Position numbers and translations under genes: made by a program | The notes under the pieces: generated by a model | Told to the model about the DNA's origin: nothing | Database searches by the model: none | Seen by the model: only the letters and a program-made list of their open reading frames with translations | Assembly (NCBI GenBank): GCA_023393525.1 | Contig: JAEWKZ010000046.1 | Span: forward strand, 1-64,000 | Source: Pseudomonadota bacterium | Lineage (GTDB): Bacteria; Desulfobacterota; Desulfovibrionia; Desulfovibrionales; Desulfomicrobiaceae | Length of the DNA stretch: 64,000 nucleotides | Direction of reading: 5' to 3' | Shown here: piece by piece, positions 51,824-61,125 of the stretch | Position numbering within the stretch: the first letter of the stretch is position 1 | How the letters are laid out: every line of letters starts with the position of its first letter

Positions 51824-52570
51824 TCAGCGCCGCAAATGGAGCAGGTATTCCTGATTGCCCTTGGGTCCCTTGATCCCCGCCGCGACGGCGCCCAGGGCTC
51901 GCAGTCCGAGCTCCTGGCCGGCAAAGGCCTGCACTTCGGCCACGGCTTTGAGCTGCATCTCCTCGGAGCGGACCACCCCCTTGACCGCATGTTCGGGCCC
52001 GAGTTCGAACTGGGGCTTGACCAGGGCCAGAACCTGCCCGTCCTCCTTGAGGAATTGCAGGCAGGGGGGCAGAATGAGTCGCAGGGAGATGAACGAGCAG
52101 TCGGCCACGACCAGATCCACCTTTTCGGGAAGCAGATCCGGCGCGGCGTGGCGCAGGTTGACCCGCTCCATGTTGATCACGCGGGGGTCCCGGATGAGCT
52201 TCCAGTGCAGCTGCCCATGCCCCACGTCCACGGCGTAGACCCGCGCGGCTCCGAACTGCAGCAGGCAGTCCGTGAATCCGCCCGTGGAGGCTCCCGCGTC
52301 CAGCGCGACTAGGCCGCCCACGTCCAGGGAGAAATGCTCCAGGGCCGTGAGCAGCTTGTAGCCGCCCCGCGAGACGAATCGCTCCGATTCCCTGACTTCC
52401 AGGCGCGCCGCGCGGGGCACCTGCTGGCCGGGCTTGGCCACGGGAATTCTGTTTTCGCCCTGGAGCAGGAAGACCTGCCCGGCCATGATCAGCCGCTTGG
52501 CCTTTTCACGGCTTTCGGCCAGCCCCTGCTCGGCCAGAATCACGTCGGCCCGGTCCGCGTTCTTGCCCAT
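51824..52570 (-). CDS. tlyA: TlyA family rRNA 2'-O-methyltransferase (S4 plus FtsJ-like)
   Basis: The 248-aa protein has an N-terminal S4 RNA-binding domain (RADVILAEQGLAESREKA) and a Rossmann methyltransferase domain with LDAGASTGGFTDCLLQFGA (SAM motif I at about 88-106) and VADCSFISLRLILP. The KDKE-type residues are plausible: K at about 71, D at 163, K at 189 by position in conserved patches. In mycobacteria TlyA methylates 16S and 23S rRNA. It starts 4 bases after glgP. Confidence 0.92.
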   Translation of the reverse strand: MGKNADRADVILAEQGLAESREKAKRLIMAGQVFLLQGENRIPVAKPGQQVPRAARLEVRESERFVSRGGYKLLTALEHFSLDVGGLVALDAGASTGGFTDCLLQFGAARVYAVDVGHGQLHWKLIRDPRVINMERVNLRHAAPDLLPEKVDLVVADCSFISLRLILPPCLQFLKEDGQVLALVKPQFELGPEHAVKGVVRSEEMQLKAVAEVQAFAGQELGLRALGAVAAGIKGPKGNQEYLLHLRR

Positions 52571-52574
52571 CGTC

Positions 52575-55163
52575 CTACACCTGGTTGTTCGTTTCGGGTT
52601 GGTCGGCCCAGAAGATCAGTCCCAGGCTGTGCGCGTCGCGCAGCAGGGGGTGGTGGGGGAGGATGCGCACGGTGAAGCCGAACTTGCCCGTGGCCATGGG
52701 CGTGCCCTTGCCCCGGTACACATACCATCCGTCGGCGGTGCGCTCCTCCGGGCTCATGGGGAAGGTGGCGCGGCTGGCGAATCTGCCGGTGTGGTCGAGG
52801 GGGCCGGTGTAGATCTCCACGCTCACGTCCTGGATACCCAGACCCTCGATCCGGACCTCTGCGCTGACCTCCAGGTTTTCACCCACGAACATCTCGTGCG
52901 CGGTGACGCACTGCACGTTGCGGATGTCCAGCCCGCTCCAGTGGGTGAGCAGGCCCATGCGCCACTGGGCCAGTTCCATGACCGGGCGGTACCCGTCTGC
53001 GGAGAGCTTGCCGTAGCTGATGTTGGAGGGAAGGTAGGCGCGCTTGGAATATTCTTCCACCATGCGGTGCCCGTTGAAGATCGGTCCCAGGGCTTTGAGC
53101 GCCTGCTTCATTTTCTGCACCCAGCGCCGGGGAAAAGAGCCCTGGGTGCGGTCATAGAAGAGCGGGATGACGTCTTTTTCCAGGATGTTGTAGAGGGTCT
53201 GGCTCTCCACGAAATCCTGGTATTCCACGTCGTTGTATTCCTCGGCGTTGCCGATGGCCCAGCCCACGGAGTTGTCCGGGCTCCAGGCCTCGTCCCACCA
53301 GCCGTCCAGGGTGCTCAGGTTCAGGACGCCGTTGGCCATGGCCTTCATGCCGCTGGTGCCGCAGGCTTCCAGGGGGCGGCGCGGGTTGTTCAGCCAGATG
53401 TCGCAGCCCTGGACCAGGTAGCGGGCGACCTGCATGTCGTAATCCTCCAGAAAGACCATGGAGGCCCGGCTCTCCGGGGACTGGCAGAGGCTTATGAGCT
53501 CCTGGATGATCTTCTTGCCTTCGTTGTCCCGGGGGTGCGCCTTGCCGGCGAAGACGAACTGCACGGGCCGGGCGGGGTCGGTGAGCAGGCGCTTCAGGCG
53601 GTCGTCGTCCTTCAGGAGCAGGTAGGCGCGCTTGTAGGAGGCGAAGCGCCGCGCGAAACCGATGGTCAGGGCTTCGGGATTCAGGACGTTGTCCGCCACT
53701 TCGAGTTCCCAGCTCCGTCCGCCCCGGGACATGATCTGCTGTTGCAGGCGGCGGCGCACGAAGTCGACCAGGCGTTCCCGCAGACGTTCATGGGTGCGCC
53801 AGAGCTCGATGTCCGGGATGGAGCCGAATTTTTCCCCGACCCGCTCGCAGTCCGGGTCTTCCCGCCAGGACTGGCCCAGGAAGCGATCGAAGAGGACCGA
53901 CATTTCCGGGGCGACCCAGGTCGGGAAATGGATGCCGTTGGTGACCCAGGTGATGGGCACGTCCTCTTCGGGATACTGGGGCCAGACGTTGGACCACATC
54001 TTGCGCGAGACCTTGCCGTGCAGCCGGCTGACGCCGTTGTTGAAGCGCGACAGGCGCAGGGCCAGGATCGTCATGCAGAAATGCTCGGCCTCGTCGCGGG
54101 TGTTCTCGCGTCCCAGGGCCAGGAAGACCTTCCAGGAAAGCCCCAGATCGGCGGAGTATTCCTGGAAGTATTTGGCCATGAGGTCTGGGGAGAAGCGGTC
54201 GTTGCCCGCCGGAACGGGGGTGTGCGTGGTGAAGACCGAACTCTGCGCGACCAGCTCCAGGGCCGCCTCGAAGGGCATCTGCCGGTCCTGCATGAGCACG
54301 CGGATGCGTTCCAGCCCGGCAAAGGCGGAGTGCCCCTCGTTCATGTGGATGACCCGGGGGGAGAGGCCCATGGCCTCCAGGGCCTTGATGCCGCCGATGC
54401 CGAGCAGATATTCCTGCATGAGGCGCATTTCCAGGTCTCCGCCGTAGAGCTGCGATGTCAGCTCCCGGCGTTCCGGGGCGTTCTCGGCGATGTTGGTGTC
54501 CATGAGAAAAAGGGGCACCCGGCCCACGTCGGCCCGCCAGACGCGGAAGTAGAGCGGCTTGCCCTGCATCTGGAAGCGGACCTTGAGCGGCTGCCCGTCG
54601 TGGTCCAGAACGGGGGACAGCGGCATCTGGTCGAAATCGTTGGGTTGGTAGCGTTCCTGTTGCCAGCCGTCATGGGTCAGGTACTGGCGGAAAAAGCCGC
54701 GCTGGTAGCACAGGCCGATGCCGACCAGGGGAATGTTCAGGTCGCTGGCGGATTTGAGATGGTCCCCGGCCAGCACCCCCAGCCCTCCCGAGTACACGGG
54801 CAGGCACTGCGCGATGCCGTATTCGGCGCTGAAATAGGCGACCACCGGGCCGCTTTCCTGGGCGTCGAGTCCGGTCATGGGGCCGCGCTTGGAAATGTAT
54901 TTTTCGAATCCCGCCGCAATGGTTGACAGACGGTCCAGAAAGAATTCATCCTCCGCCAGTTCTTCCAGAATGCTCTGCGGCAGATGGTTCAGGAACCAGA
55001 CCGGGTTGTGTTCGCTTTTTTCCCACAGTTCGCGGTCGATCTGGGCAAACAGCTCCTCGATTTCGTGCTGCCACGAAAAATAGAGGTTGCCGGCCAGGGT
55101 CTTGAGCGGCAGGAGCTTTTCCGGAAGCTTGGGTACAACTGTATAGACATGCAATGGCTGCAT
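52575..55163 (-). CDS. glgP: Alpha-glucan (glycogen/maltodextrin) phosphorylase
   Basis: Releases glucose-1-phosphate from glycogen or dextrins. The 862-aa protein belongs to the short-N-terminus phosphorylase group (family TIGR02094). The N-terminal glycosyltransferase fold includes YFSAEYGIAQCLPVYSGGLG and VFTTHTPVPAGND. The PLP-binding Lys lies in EACGTSGMKAMANGVLNLS. An extra C-terminal beta domain (about 720-862) is a family feature. The start at MQPLHVYTVV was chosen for GGGGG 5 bases upstream. First gene of the run glgP-tlyA-trmH-aroC-ElyC-rhomboid. Confidence 0.95.
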   Translation of the reverse strand: MQPLHVYTVVPKLPEKLLPLKTLAGNLYFSWQHEIEELFAQIDRELWEKSEHNPVWFLNHLPQSILEELAEDEFFLDRLSTIAAGFEKYISKRGPMTGLDAQESGPVVAYFSAEYGIAQCLPVYSGGLGVLAGDHLKSASDLNIPLVGIGLCYQRGFFRQYLTHDGWQQERYQPNDFDQMPLSPVLDHDGQPLKVRFQMQGKPLYFRVWRADVGRVPLFLMDTNIAENAPERRELTSQLYGGDLEMRLMQEYLLGIGGIKALEAMGLSPRVIHMNEGHSAFAGLERIRVLMQDRQMPFEAALELVAQSSVFTTHTPVPAGNDRFSPDLMAKYFQEYSADLGLSWKVFLALGRENTRDEAEHFCMTILALRLSRFNNGVSRLHGKVSRKMWSNVWPQYPEEDVPITWVTNGIHFPTWVAPEMSVLFDRFLGQSWREDPDCERVGEKFGSIPDIELWRTHERLRERLVDFVRRRLQQQIMSRGGRSWELEVADNVLNPEALTIGFARRFASYKRAYLLLKDDDRLKRLLTDPARPVQFVFAGKAHPRDNEGKKIIQELISLCQSPESRASMVFLEDYDMQVARYLVQGCDIWLNNPRRPLEACGTSGMKAMANGVLNLSTLDGWWDEAWSPDNSVGWAIGNAEEYNDVEYQDFVESQTLYNILEKDVIPLFYDRTQGSFPRRWVQKMKQALKALGPIFNGHRMVEEYSKRAYLPSNISYGKLSADGYRPVMELAQWRMGLLTHWSGLDIRNVQCVTAHEMFVGENLEVSAEVRIEGLGIQDVSVEIYTGPLDHTGRFASRATFPMSPEERTADGWYVYRGKGTPMATGKFGFTVRILPHHPLLRDAHSLGLIFWADQPETNNQV

Positions 55164-55240
55164 AAATCCCCCTGTCATGAATGTGTAACGCGTCCCTGCA
55201 TGTGCGCTTGAGAGCCAAGCTAGCATGCCAAGGAGAAGAA

Positions 55241-55717
55241 ATGAATCCCTGTCCCGGAATTGTCACCGTGCCGGTCAAGGTCCGGTTTTTATCGGAAACG
55301 TGCCCGCCGGAGAAGTTCGGGTACGCCACTGAAGGGTCGGCGGGAATCGATCTGCGGGCCTGCATGGAGGAAGAGGAGATCACGATCCTTCCCGGAGACC
55401 GTCACCGATTCCCCACGGGCATTGCCGTGGAATGCACGATGCCGGGAGTGGCCGGTTTTGTCTATTCCCGAAGCGGTCTGGGAACCAAGGACGGACTGGT
55501 GGTCAGCCAGGGCGTGGGCGTCATCGATCCCGACTACCGGGGCGAAATACTGGTCAGTCTCCTGAACACTTCGGATCAGGCCCGAATCGTGACCCGGGGC
55601 CAGCGCATCGCCCAGCTTGTTTTCCAGCCCATCGTGCGCGCGGTGATAACGCCCCAGGACAGCCTCTCGGACACGGCGCGCGGAGCCGGAGGGTTCGGGC
55701 ATACCGGCGCGATCTGA
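55241..55717 (+). CDS. dut: dUTP diphosphatase (dUTPase)
   Basis: Hydrolyses dUTP to dUMP. The 158-aa trimeric-type enzyme shows all five motifs: AGIDLRA, YSRSGLGTKDGL, GVIDPDYRGEI (with the catalytic Asp/Tyr region), RGQRIAQLVF and the C-terminal RGAGGFGHTG. The start was chosen for the AAGGAG just upstream; a longer in-frame version has no similarity. argD follows after 27 bases. Confidence 0.97.
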   Translation: MNPCPGIVTVPVKVRFLSETCPPEKFGYATEGSAGIDLRACMEEEEITILPGDRHRFPTGIAVECTMPGVAGFVYSRSGLGTKDGLVVSQGVGVIDPDYRGEILVSLLNTSDQARIVTRGQRIAQLVFQPIVRAVITPQDSLSDTARGAGGFGHTGAI

Positions 55718-55744
55718 ATCAACGCACTTTTCGAGGAGAATCTC

Positions 55745-56938
55745 ATGAACAGCGAAGATATAAAACGCGGCGAAGCCTCGGCCCTGTGCCGGACCTATGC
55801 GCGGTACCCCCTGGCCGTCAGCAGGGGTGAAGGCTCCAAGCTCTTCACCCCCGAGGGCCGCGCCTACACCGACCTCCTGGCCGGGATCGCGGTCTGCAAC
55901 CTGGGGCATTCCAATCCCGAGCTGACGGAGGTCATTTGCGACCAGGCGAAAAAACTCGTTCACGTCTCGAACCTCTTCTACCAGGAAGAGCAGGTCTCCC
56001 TGGCCAGGCGGCTGCTTGGAACCACGCACTTGCAGCGGGTCTTCTTCTGCAACTCCGGGGCCGAGGCCAACGAGGGAGCCATCAAGCTGGCCCGGCGCTA
56101 CATGCGCGAGGGGCGCGGGGAGGATCGCTTCGAGATCATCACCTTGAGCGGGTCCTTCCATGGCCGGACCTTGGCCACCCTGACCGCCACGGGCCAGGAC
56201 AAGATCAAGACCGGCTTCGGCCCCTTGCCCGAGGGTTTCGTCACCGTGCCCTTCGGGGATCTCGCGGCCATGGAGCGGGCCATGAGCGGGCGCACCGCCG
56301 CAGTGCTGGTGGAGATGATCCAGGGCGAGGGCGGGGTCAAGCCCTTGCCGGACGAGTATGCCCGGGGCCTGGCCGCCCTGTGCGCCGAAAAAGGCGTGCT
56401 GCTGGCTGTCGATGAAATCCAGACCGGCGTGGGCCGGACCGGCAGGTTCTGGGCGCACCAGCATCTGGGCCTTGCCCCCGACATCGTCACCGTGGCCAAG
56501 GGCCTGGCCGGGGGCCTGCCCATGGGCGCGGTCATGTGCTCCGAAGAGGTGTCGAAAGGCTTTCCTCCGGGCAGCCACGGCACGACGTTTGGCGGCAACG
56601 CGCTCATTTCCGCCGTGGCGGACAAGGTCATCGAGATCATCGAGCGCGACGACCTGTGCGGCCGGGCGGAGCGCCTGGGCGACTGGCTGCGCGGCCGGCT
56701 GGACGAGATCAGGTCAAGGTTTCCGGAGAAAATCGCCGATGTGCGGGTCCATGGCCTGATGATCGGCATCGAACTGGCCGCGCCCGGCGCCGAGGTCTGG
56801 AGGGCCCTGCTGGAAAAGGGCTTCGTCCTGAACCTGACCCAGGACACGGTGCTGCGCCTGCTGCCGCCCCTGATCATCACCGAAGAGGAATTGGAGGCCT
56901 TCTGCCGGGCTCTGGAGTCCATCCTGGCCAAGGCCTAG
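55745..56938 (+). CDS. argD: Acetylornithine aminotransferase
   Basis: PLP enzyme of arginine (and often lysine) synthesis. The 397-aa class III aminotransferase has FFCNSGAEANEGAIKLAR, SFHGRTLATLTATGQ, LLAVDEIQTGVGRTG and the PLP-Lys in VTVAKGLAGGLPMGAV. The C-terminal HGLMIGIEL is also typical. The ATG has GAGGAGAA upstream. Confidence 0.95.
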   Translation: MNSEDIKRGEASALCRTYARYPLAVSRGEGSKLFTPEGRAYTDLLAGIAVCNLGHSNPELTEVICDQAKKLVHVSNLFYQEEQVSLARRLLGTTHLQRVFFCNSGAEANEGAIKLARRYMREGRGEDRFEIITLSGSFHGRTLATLTATGQDKIKTGFGPLPEGFVTVPFGDLAAMERAMSGRTAAVLVEMIQGEGGVKPLPDEYARGLAALCAEKGVLLAVDEIQTGVGRTGRFWAHQHLGLAPDIVTVAKGLAGGLPMGAVMCSEEVSKGFPPGSHGTTFGGNALISAVADKVIEIIERDDLCGRAERLGDWLRGRLDEIRSRFPEKIADVRVHGLMIGIELAAPGAEVWRALLEKGFVLNLTQDTVLRLLPPLIITEEELEAFCRALESILAKA

Positions 56939-56956
56939 GTTTCTCGCGTTTTTTCA

Positions 56957-56984
56957 ACGGCCCGCCAGAAATTGCGCGGGCCGT
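56957..56984 (+). terminator. Hairpin after argD
   Basis: ACGGCCCGC pairs perfectly with GCGGGCCGT (9 bp) across a 10-base loop. The downstream sequence is GTTCTTGG, without a T run, so this is a possible weak terminator between dut-argD and prmA. Confidence 0.45.
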
Positions 56985-57038
56985 GTTCTTGGAACATTTC
57001 AAATGCAAACGGTGCGCAAACCGTTATCAAGGTGGATC

Positions 57039-57893
57039 ATGCCGAATAAACTTGCCCGTCTCGCCATCGCCTTTGCGCCGGAAAACGAGGACCTCGTCGT
57101 CGGCCTTTTGTTCCTGCACACTCCGTGGGGTTGGGAGGATGACGGATCGAAGGATGGCCTGCGCCGCCTGACCGTGCATTTCGACCGGCCGGAGCAGTCC
57201 GCCGAGACAGAGGCCGCGATCCAGGCCGCCTGCCCGGAAGCGAAACTTGAACGAACCGCCGTGGACAACGCCGACTGGACCAGCGCCTGGAAGAAATACT
57301 TCACGCCCATCCCCATCGGGTCGCGCTTCGTGGTCCTGCCGGCCTGGCTCAAGGATGAGCCCTGCGCGGCCCAGCCCATCCTGATCGAACCCAAGATGGC
57401 CTTCGGCACCGGCCATCACCAGACCACGGCCCTGTGTCTGGAGGCCCTGGACCGTTTGGCGGAGGAAGGAGTTTTGCAGCCGGGGCAGTCCTTTCTCGAC
57501 CTGGGCACGGGCTCCGGCATCCTGGGCATCGCCGCCGTCAAGCTCGGCCTTGTCGGGCAGGGGCTCGACATCGACCCGGTGGCCGTGGACAACGCATGCG
57601 AGAACGCGGCTCTCAACACGGTGGAGAACGCGTTCACGCTGTCCACCGGAACCATCACAGACATTCCCCGGGGGCGGCGTTTCGAGTGCATCCTGGCCAA
57701 CATCCTGGCCAACCCCCTCGTCGACATGGCCGAGGACATCTGCGTCCGCCTGGCCCGTCCGGGCGTGCTGATCCTGTCCGGCATCCTGCGCGAGCAGGCC
57801 GACCGCGTGGTTCAGGCCTATGTCGGACAGGGGTTGGCCGCTCCCCATGTCTCCCATTCCGGGGAATGGACCTCTCTTGTCTTCAGGGCATGA
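57039..57893 (+). CDS. prmA: Ribosomal protein L11 methyltransferase
   Basis: Methylates L11 of the large subunit. The 284-aa protein has a small N-terminal substrate-binding domain and a SAM domain with FGTGHHQTTALCLEAL, FLDLGTGSGILGIAAVKLG (motif I) and the catalytic-loop-like ANILANPLVDMA. The start at MPNKLARLAIAF was chosen for AAGGTGG upstream rather than a Met 12 codons earlier. Its stop overlaps the HhH glycosylase start by 4 bases. Confidence 0.93.
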   Translation: MPNKLARLAIAFAPENEDLVVGLLFLHTPWGWEDDGSKDGLRRLTVHFDRPEQSAETEAAIQAACPEAKLERTAVDNADWTSAWKKYFTPIPIGSRFVVLPAWLKDEPCAAQPILIEPKMAFGTGHHQTTALCLEALDRLAEEGVLQPGQSFLDLGTGSGILGIAAVKLGLVGQGLDIDPVAVDNACENAALNTVENAFTLSTGTITDIPRGRRFECILANILANPLVDMAEDICVRLARPGVLILSGILREQADRVVQAYVGQGLAAPHVSHSGEWTSLVFRA

Positions 57894-58588
57894 AGCGGGA
57901 AGCGCTGCTGCTTGAATACCACCATGCCATGCTCGCCGCCCTGGGGCCGAGCGCGTGGTGGCCCGGAGAGACGCCGTTCGAGATAGCGCTTGGCGCCATT
58001 TTGACCCAGAACACGGCCTGGGCGAACGTGGAGAAGGCCATGCGCAACCTGCGCCTGTCCGGGGTGCTCGACGCCAAGTCCCTGTCCCGCTTGAGCGACG
58101 CGGAACTGGCGGATCTGATCCGGCCGGCCGGGGCTTTTCGGGTCAAGGCGGCGCGGGTGCGCAATTTTCTTCAATTTCTGCGCCGGACCTGCGATCTGGA
58201 CATGGACGGTCTGCGCGCGCTGACCGTGGAGCGGCTGCGCCCGGCGCTGCTGGAGGTTTCAGGCATCGGACCGGAGACGGCGGACTCCATCCTGCTTTAC
58301 GCCCTGGGCCTGCCCTCGTTCGTGGTCGACGCCTATACCCGCCGCATCCTGAGCCGGCACGGCCTTGTGCCCGAAGATATCGGATACGGGGAACTGCGCG
58401 ATTTCTTCATGGATGTCCTGCCTGCCGACATCGCGCTGTACAATGAATTTCACGCCCTGATCGTGCGCACGGGAAAAGGCTGGTGCGCCAAGCGGGCGGG
58501 AAAATGCCCGCAGTGTCCCCTGGGCCGCTTCAGGGATGACGCCAGCCCCTTGACCTGCGTAGGAAAAAGCATCATCCCTCACCCATGA
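57890..58588 (+). CDS. HhH-GPD DNA glycosylase with Fe-S loop (endonuclease III/MagIII-like)
   Basis: Predicted base-excision glycosylase, 232 aa. The segment WWPGETPFEIALGAILTQNTAW (in parts) resembles MagIII of Helicobacter. The helix-hairpin-helix is LLEVSGIGPETADSILLYA, with the catalytic Asp in FVVDAYTRR (D147). The endonuclease III lyase Lys position is Glu (E129), so a monofunctional glycosylase is likely. The cluster Cys are C199, C206 and C209 with normal C-x6-C-x2-C spacing, but the fourth Cys expected after x5 is Arg215; the next Cys is C223. 3-methyladenine is a plausible substrate. Coupled to prmA and envC-like by 4-base overlaps. Confidence 0.82.
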   Translation: MKREALLLEYHHAMLAALGPSAWWPGETPFEIALGAILTQNTAWANVEKAMRNLRLSGVLDAKSLSRLSDAELADLIRPAGAFRVKAARVRNFLQFLRRTCDLDMDGLRALTVERLRPALLEVSGIGPETADSILLYALGLPSFVVDAYTRRILSRHGLVPEDIGYGELRDFFMDVLPADIALYNEFHALIVRTGKGWCAKRAGKCPQCPLGRFRDDASPLTCVGKSIIPHP

Positions 58589-59706
58589 ATCGTCCGCCAT
58601 ACCGCCTCGTGCCGCGCCTGTGCGCGATCATCCTGCTCCTTCTGGGCGCCCTCGCCGTGACGGCGACGTGCGGTCTCGCCTCCCTGGAGGCGGAGATGGC
58701 GGCCAAGAACAAGCAGCTGGCCGAAAGGAAAAAGGCGATCCAGAGCCTGACCGAGAAGGAAAGGCGTCTGCACAAGGATCTGGCCAAGCTTGAAAGTTCG
58801 GTCAAGCAGGCCGCCGCATCCCTGGACAAGCTGGAAGACGAGCTGGCCGCGCTCAGGAAGGAGCAGGCCGAAGGAGCCGCGCGGCTCGACGCCCTGCTGG
58901 CGGAGCGGGAAAAGACGACGGATCGCTTGAACGAGCTGATGCGCTCCCTGTGGCCCATCTACCTGACCGCCAAGGAGGAAGGCTTCGCGTCGGCCGAACG
59001 GTGGGCCGAGGCCAATCGCCGGGAAGAGTGGCTGACATCCCTGTACCGTCAGGCCCAGACCCTGCGGGAGGACATCGAGCGGCAGAGCCAGATCGTGGCC
59101 GACCAGCAGTCGGTCCTGGACCAGAACGCGGCCCGGGCCGAGGCCAAGCTGGAAAACGTCAAGGCCTCCAGGGCCGATCTTGAGAAGAAGAAGACCCAGT
59201 ACGAGCGCCAGATCGCCCAGGTGCGGGTCAAAAAGAAGGAAAGCGAGAAGGAAATCCAGGGGCTGATGACCTCCATCGCCGGGTTGCGCCACAAGATCAG
59301 CCTGCAATCCTCCAAGAAGATTTCAAAGTTGCAGGGCAAGCTGTCCTGGCCGGCCAAGGGCAAGCGGGTCGTGTCCTTTGCGCCCGACGGCAACCCCGCC
59401 AGCAACGGGATCGGCCTCGCCCTGTCCGCCGGTACTCCGGTGCGCAGCGTTTCCTGGGGCAAGGTCGTGCACAACGACCAGTTGCGGGGTTTCGGCCAGG
59501 TGGTCATTGTTTTTCATGGCGAGGATTACTACTCCCTGTATGCCTTTCTGTCCGATGCGCCTCTGCCGGTGGGCCGGGAAGTGGAGCGCGGGGAACAGAT
59601 CGGGGTGTGCGGGTTCTATCCCGCCGCCAAGGGCGAAGGTCTTTATTTCGAATTGCGTCACAGGCAAAAAGTCATTAATCCTTTGAAATGGTTACAGACG
59701 GGGTGA
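58585..59706 (+). CDS. EnvC-like murein hydrolase activator (degenerate LytM/M23)
   Basis: A 373-aa periplasmic protein. An N-terminal signal segment (about 10-32) is followed by long coiled coils (35-245), and a C-terminal LytM-like domain (about 260-373). The M23 metal ligands are not visible: where active enzymes have HxG and HLH the domain reads SNGIGLAL and GLYFELRH. That is the situation in EnvC and NlpD, which activate amidases rather than cut. It precedes ctp, a pairing common in proteobacteria. Confidence 0.88.
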   Translation: MNRPPYRLVPRLCAIILLLLGALAVTATCGLASLEAEMAAKNKQLAERKKAIQSLTEKERRLHKDLAKLESSVKQAAASLDKLEDELAALRKEQAEGAARLDALLAEREKTTDRLNELMRSLWPIYLTAKEEGFASAERWAEANRREEWLTSLYRQAQTLREDIERQSQIVADQQSVLDQNAARAEAKLENVKASRADLEKKKTQYERQIAQVRVKKKESEKEIQGLMTSIAGLRHKISLQSSKKISKLQGKLSWPAKGKRVVSFAPDGNPASNGIGLALSAGTPVRSVSWGKVVHNDQLRGFGQVVIVFHGEDYYSLYAFLSDAPLPVGREVERGEQIGVCGFYPAAKGEGLYFELRHRQKVINPLKWLQTG

Positions 59707-59801
59707 CGGGCGGGTTCGCGCTTTCACGGACCGGACCGCGCCTCGGTGTCCGCTTTTAAGTGATTCCAACAATTTCTCGCCATTCCCTCAGGGAGGAAAT
59801 C

Positions 59802-61073
59802 ATGCGTCTCAGCCATTTTCTTGGCACGATGATTCTTCTGGCCGGTCTTTGCGGCACGGCCTCATCCAGCCAGGCTCGGGATACGGATCATTACCAGGCG
59901 CTGAAGCAGTTCAGCCAGGTGCTTGATCTAATTGAAAAAAATTACGTGCAGGAAGTCGACCGCACGGATCTCATCCACGGAGCCATCGAAGGGATGCTCA
60001 ATTCCATCGATCCGCATTCCACATATATCGATCTCGAAAAGTTCAAGATGATGCAGGAAGAATTCCAGGGGGAATTCGGCGGCATCGGCATCCAGATCGG
60101 CGTGCGCGACAAGCGCCTGACCGTCATCGCGCCCATCGAGGACACGCCCGCCGACAAGGCGGGCCTCAAGGCCGGAGACATCATCCTCGAGATCGACGGC
60201 GTCTCGGCGCTGGACATTTCCCTGGAGGATGCGGTCTCCAAGATTCGCGGGCCCAAGGGCAAGGCCGTGGAACTGACCATTCTGCACAAGGATTCCCAGG
60301 CGCCGGAAAAAGTGACCATCGTGCGCGGCACGATTCCGCTGGTCAGCGTCAAGATCAAGGAGCTCGAACCCGGCTACGTGCACCTGCGGCTGACCGACTT
60401 CAAGGCCAACACCACCGACGACATGCACCAGAAGCTGCGGGAATACTCCGCCAAGCAGGAGCTCAAGGGCATCGTGCTCGATCTGCGCAACAATCCCGGA
60501 GGCCTCCTCAACCAGGCCATTTCCGTGACAGACACCTTCCTGCGCGACGGCCTCATCGTCTACACCCAGGGGCGCGATCCCAAGAGCAGGAAGGACGAAA
60601 TGGCGTCCCGCCAGGCGTCCGACGTGACCTGTCCGGTGGTGGTGCTCATCAATTCCGGTTCGGCTTCCGCCTCGGAGATCGTGGCCGGAGCCCTGCAGGA
60701 TCGCAAGCGGGCCATCCTGATCGGCGAACGCACTTTCGGAAAGGGTTCGGTGCAGACCATCATGCCCCTGTCCGACGGCTCGGCGGTCAAGCTGACCATC
60801 GCGCTCTATTATACGCCAAACGGCAGGTCCATCCAGGCCGAAGGCATCGACCCCGACGTGGAGCTTCCATTCGTGGCGGCGGCCGAGGAGGGGGCCGAAC
60901 GGCAGGATTTCCGCGAGGCCAATCTGTCCAAGCATCTGGACAACCCCAACGGGGATGGCGAACTCGGCACGGAAGAGCTTGAGGCCAGGGAGGCGCTGGC
61001 CAAGGACAACCAGCTGCGCATCGGTCTGAGCATGGTCAAGTCTCTGCCGCGTTTCATGCAACTCACCAACTAA
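59802..61073 (+). CDS. ctpA: Carboxy-terminal processing protease (S41, Ctp/Prc family)
   Basis: Periplasmic protease, 423 aa. A signal peptide (1-25) is followed by a PDZ domain (about 90-175; EFGGIGIQIGVRD) and the S41 catalytic core. By motif, the Ser is S289 in NSGSASASEIVAG and the Lys K314 in TFGKGSVQT, 25 residues apart as in E. coli Prc. LDLRNNPGGLL is also typical. The start has GGGAGG upstream. It lies between the EnvC-like and YibQ-like genes. Such proteases often process division- or wall-hydrolase-related proteins. Confidence 0.95.
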   Translation: MRLSHFLGTMILLAGLCGTASSSQARDTDHYQALKQFSQVLDLIEKNYVQEVDRTDLIHGAIEGMLNSIDPHSTYIDLEKFKMMQEEFQGEFGGIGIQIGVRDKRLTVIAPIEDTPADKAGLKAGDIILEIDGVSALDISLEDAVSKIRGPKGKAVELTILHKDSQAPEKVTIVRGTIPLVSVKIKELEPGYVHLRLTDFKANTTDDMHQKLREYSAKQELKGIVLDLRNNPGGLLNQAISVTDTFLRDGLIVYTQGRDPKSRKDEMASRQASDVTCPVVVLINSGSASASEIVAGALQDRKRAILIGERTFGKGSVQTIMPLSDGSAVKLTIALYYTPNGRSIQAEGIDPDVELPFVAAAEEGAERQDFREANLSKHLDNPNGDGELGTEELEAREALAKDNQLRIGLSMVKSLPRFMQLTN

Positions 61074-61086
61074 TCCATATCCATGA

Positions 61087-61110
61087 GCGGGGCGGCTCCT
61101 GCCGCCCCGC
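61087..61110 (+). terminator. Hairpin between ctp and the YibQ-like gene
   Basis: A perfect 9-bp GC-rich stem (GCGGGGCGG with CCGCCCCGC) and 6-base loop, starting 13 bases after the ctp stop. No T run follows, so it may attenuate or stabilise the message rather than end it; the next gene begins 15 bases later. Confidence 0.45.
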
Positions 61111-61125
61111 GCCTGTCCCATCCCC

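Noticed and set aside
52434..54926. 830-codon open frame on the plus strand opposite glgP
   Set aside because: It is the antisense mirror of a clear phosphorylase gene; high GC leaves long opposite frames open, and the product has no recognisable motifs and skewed composition.
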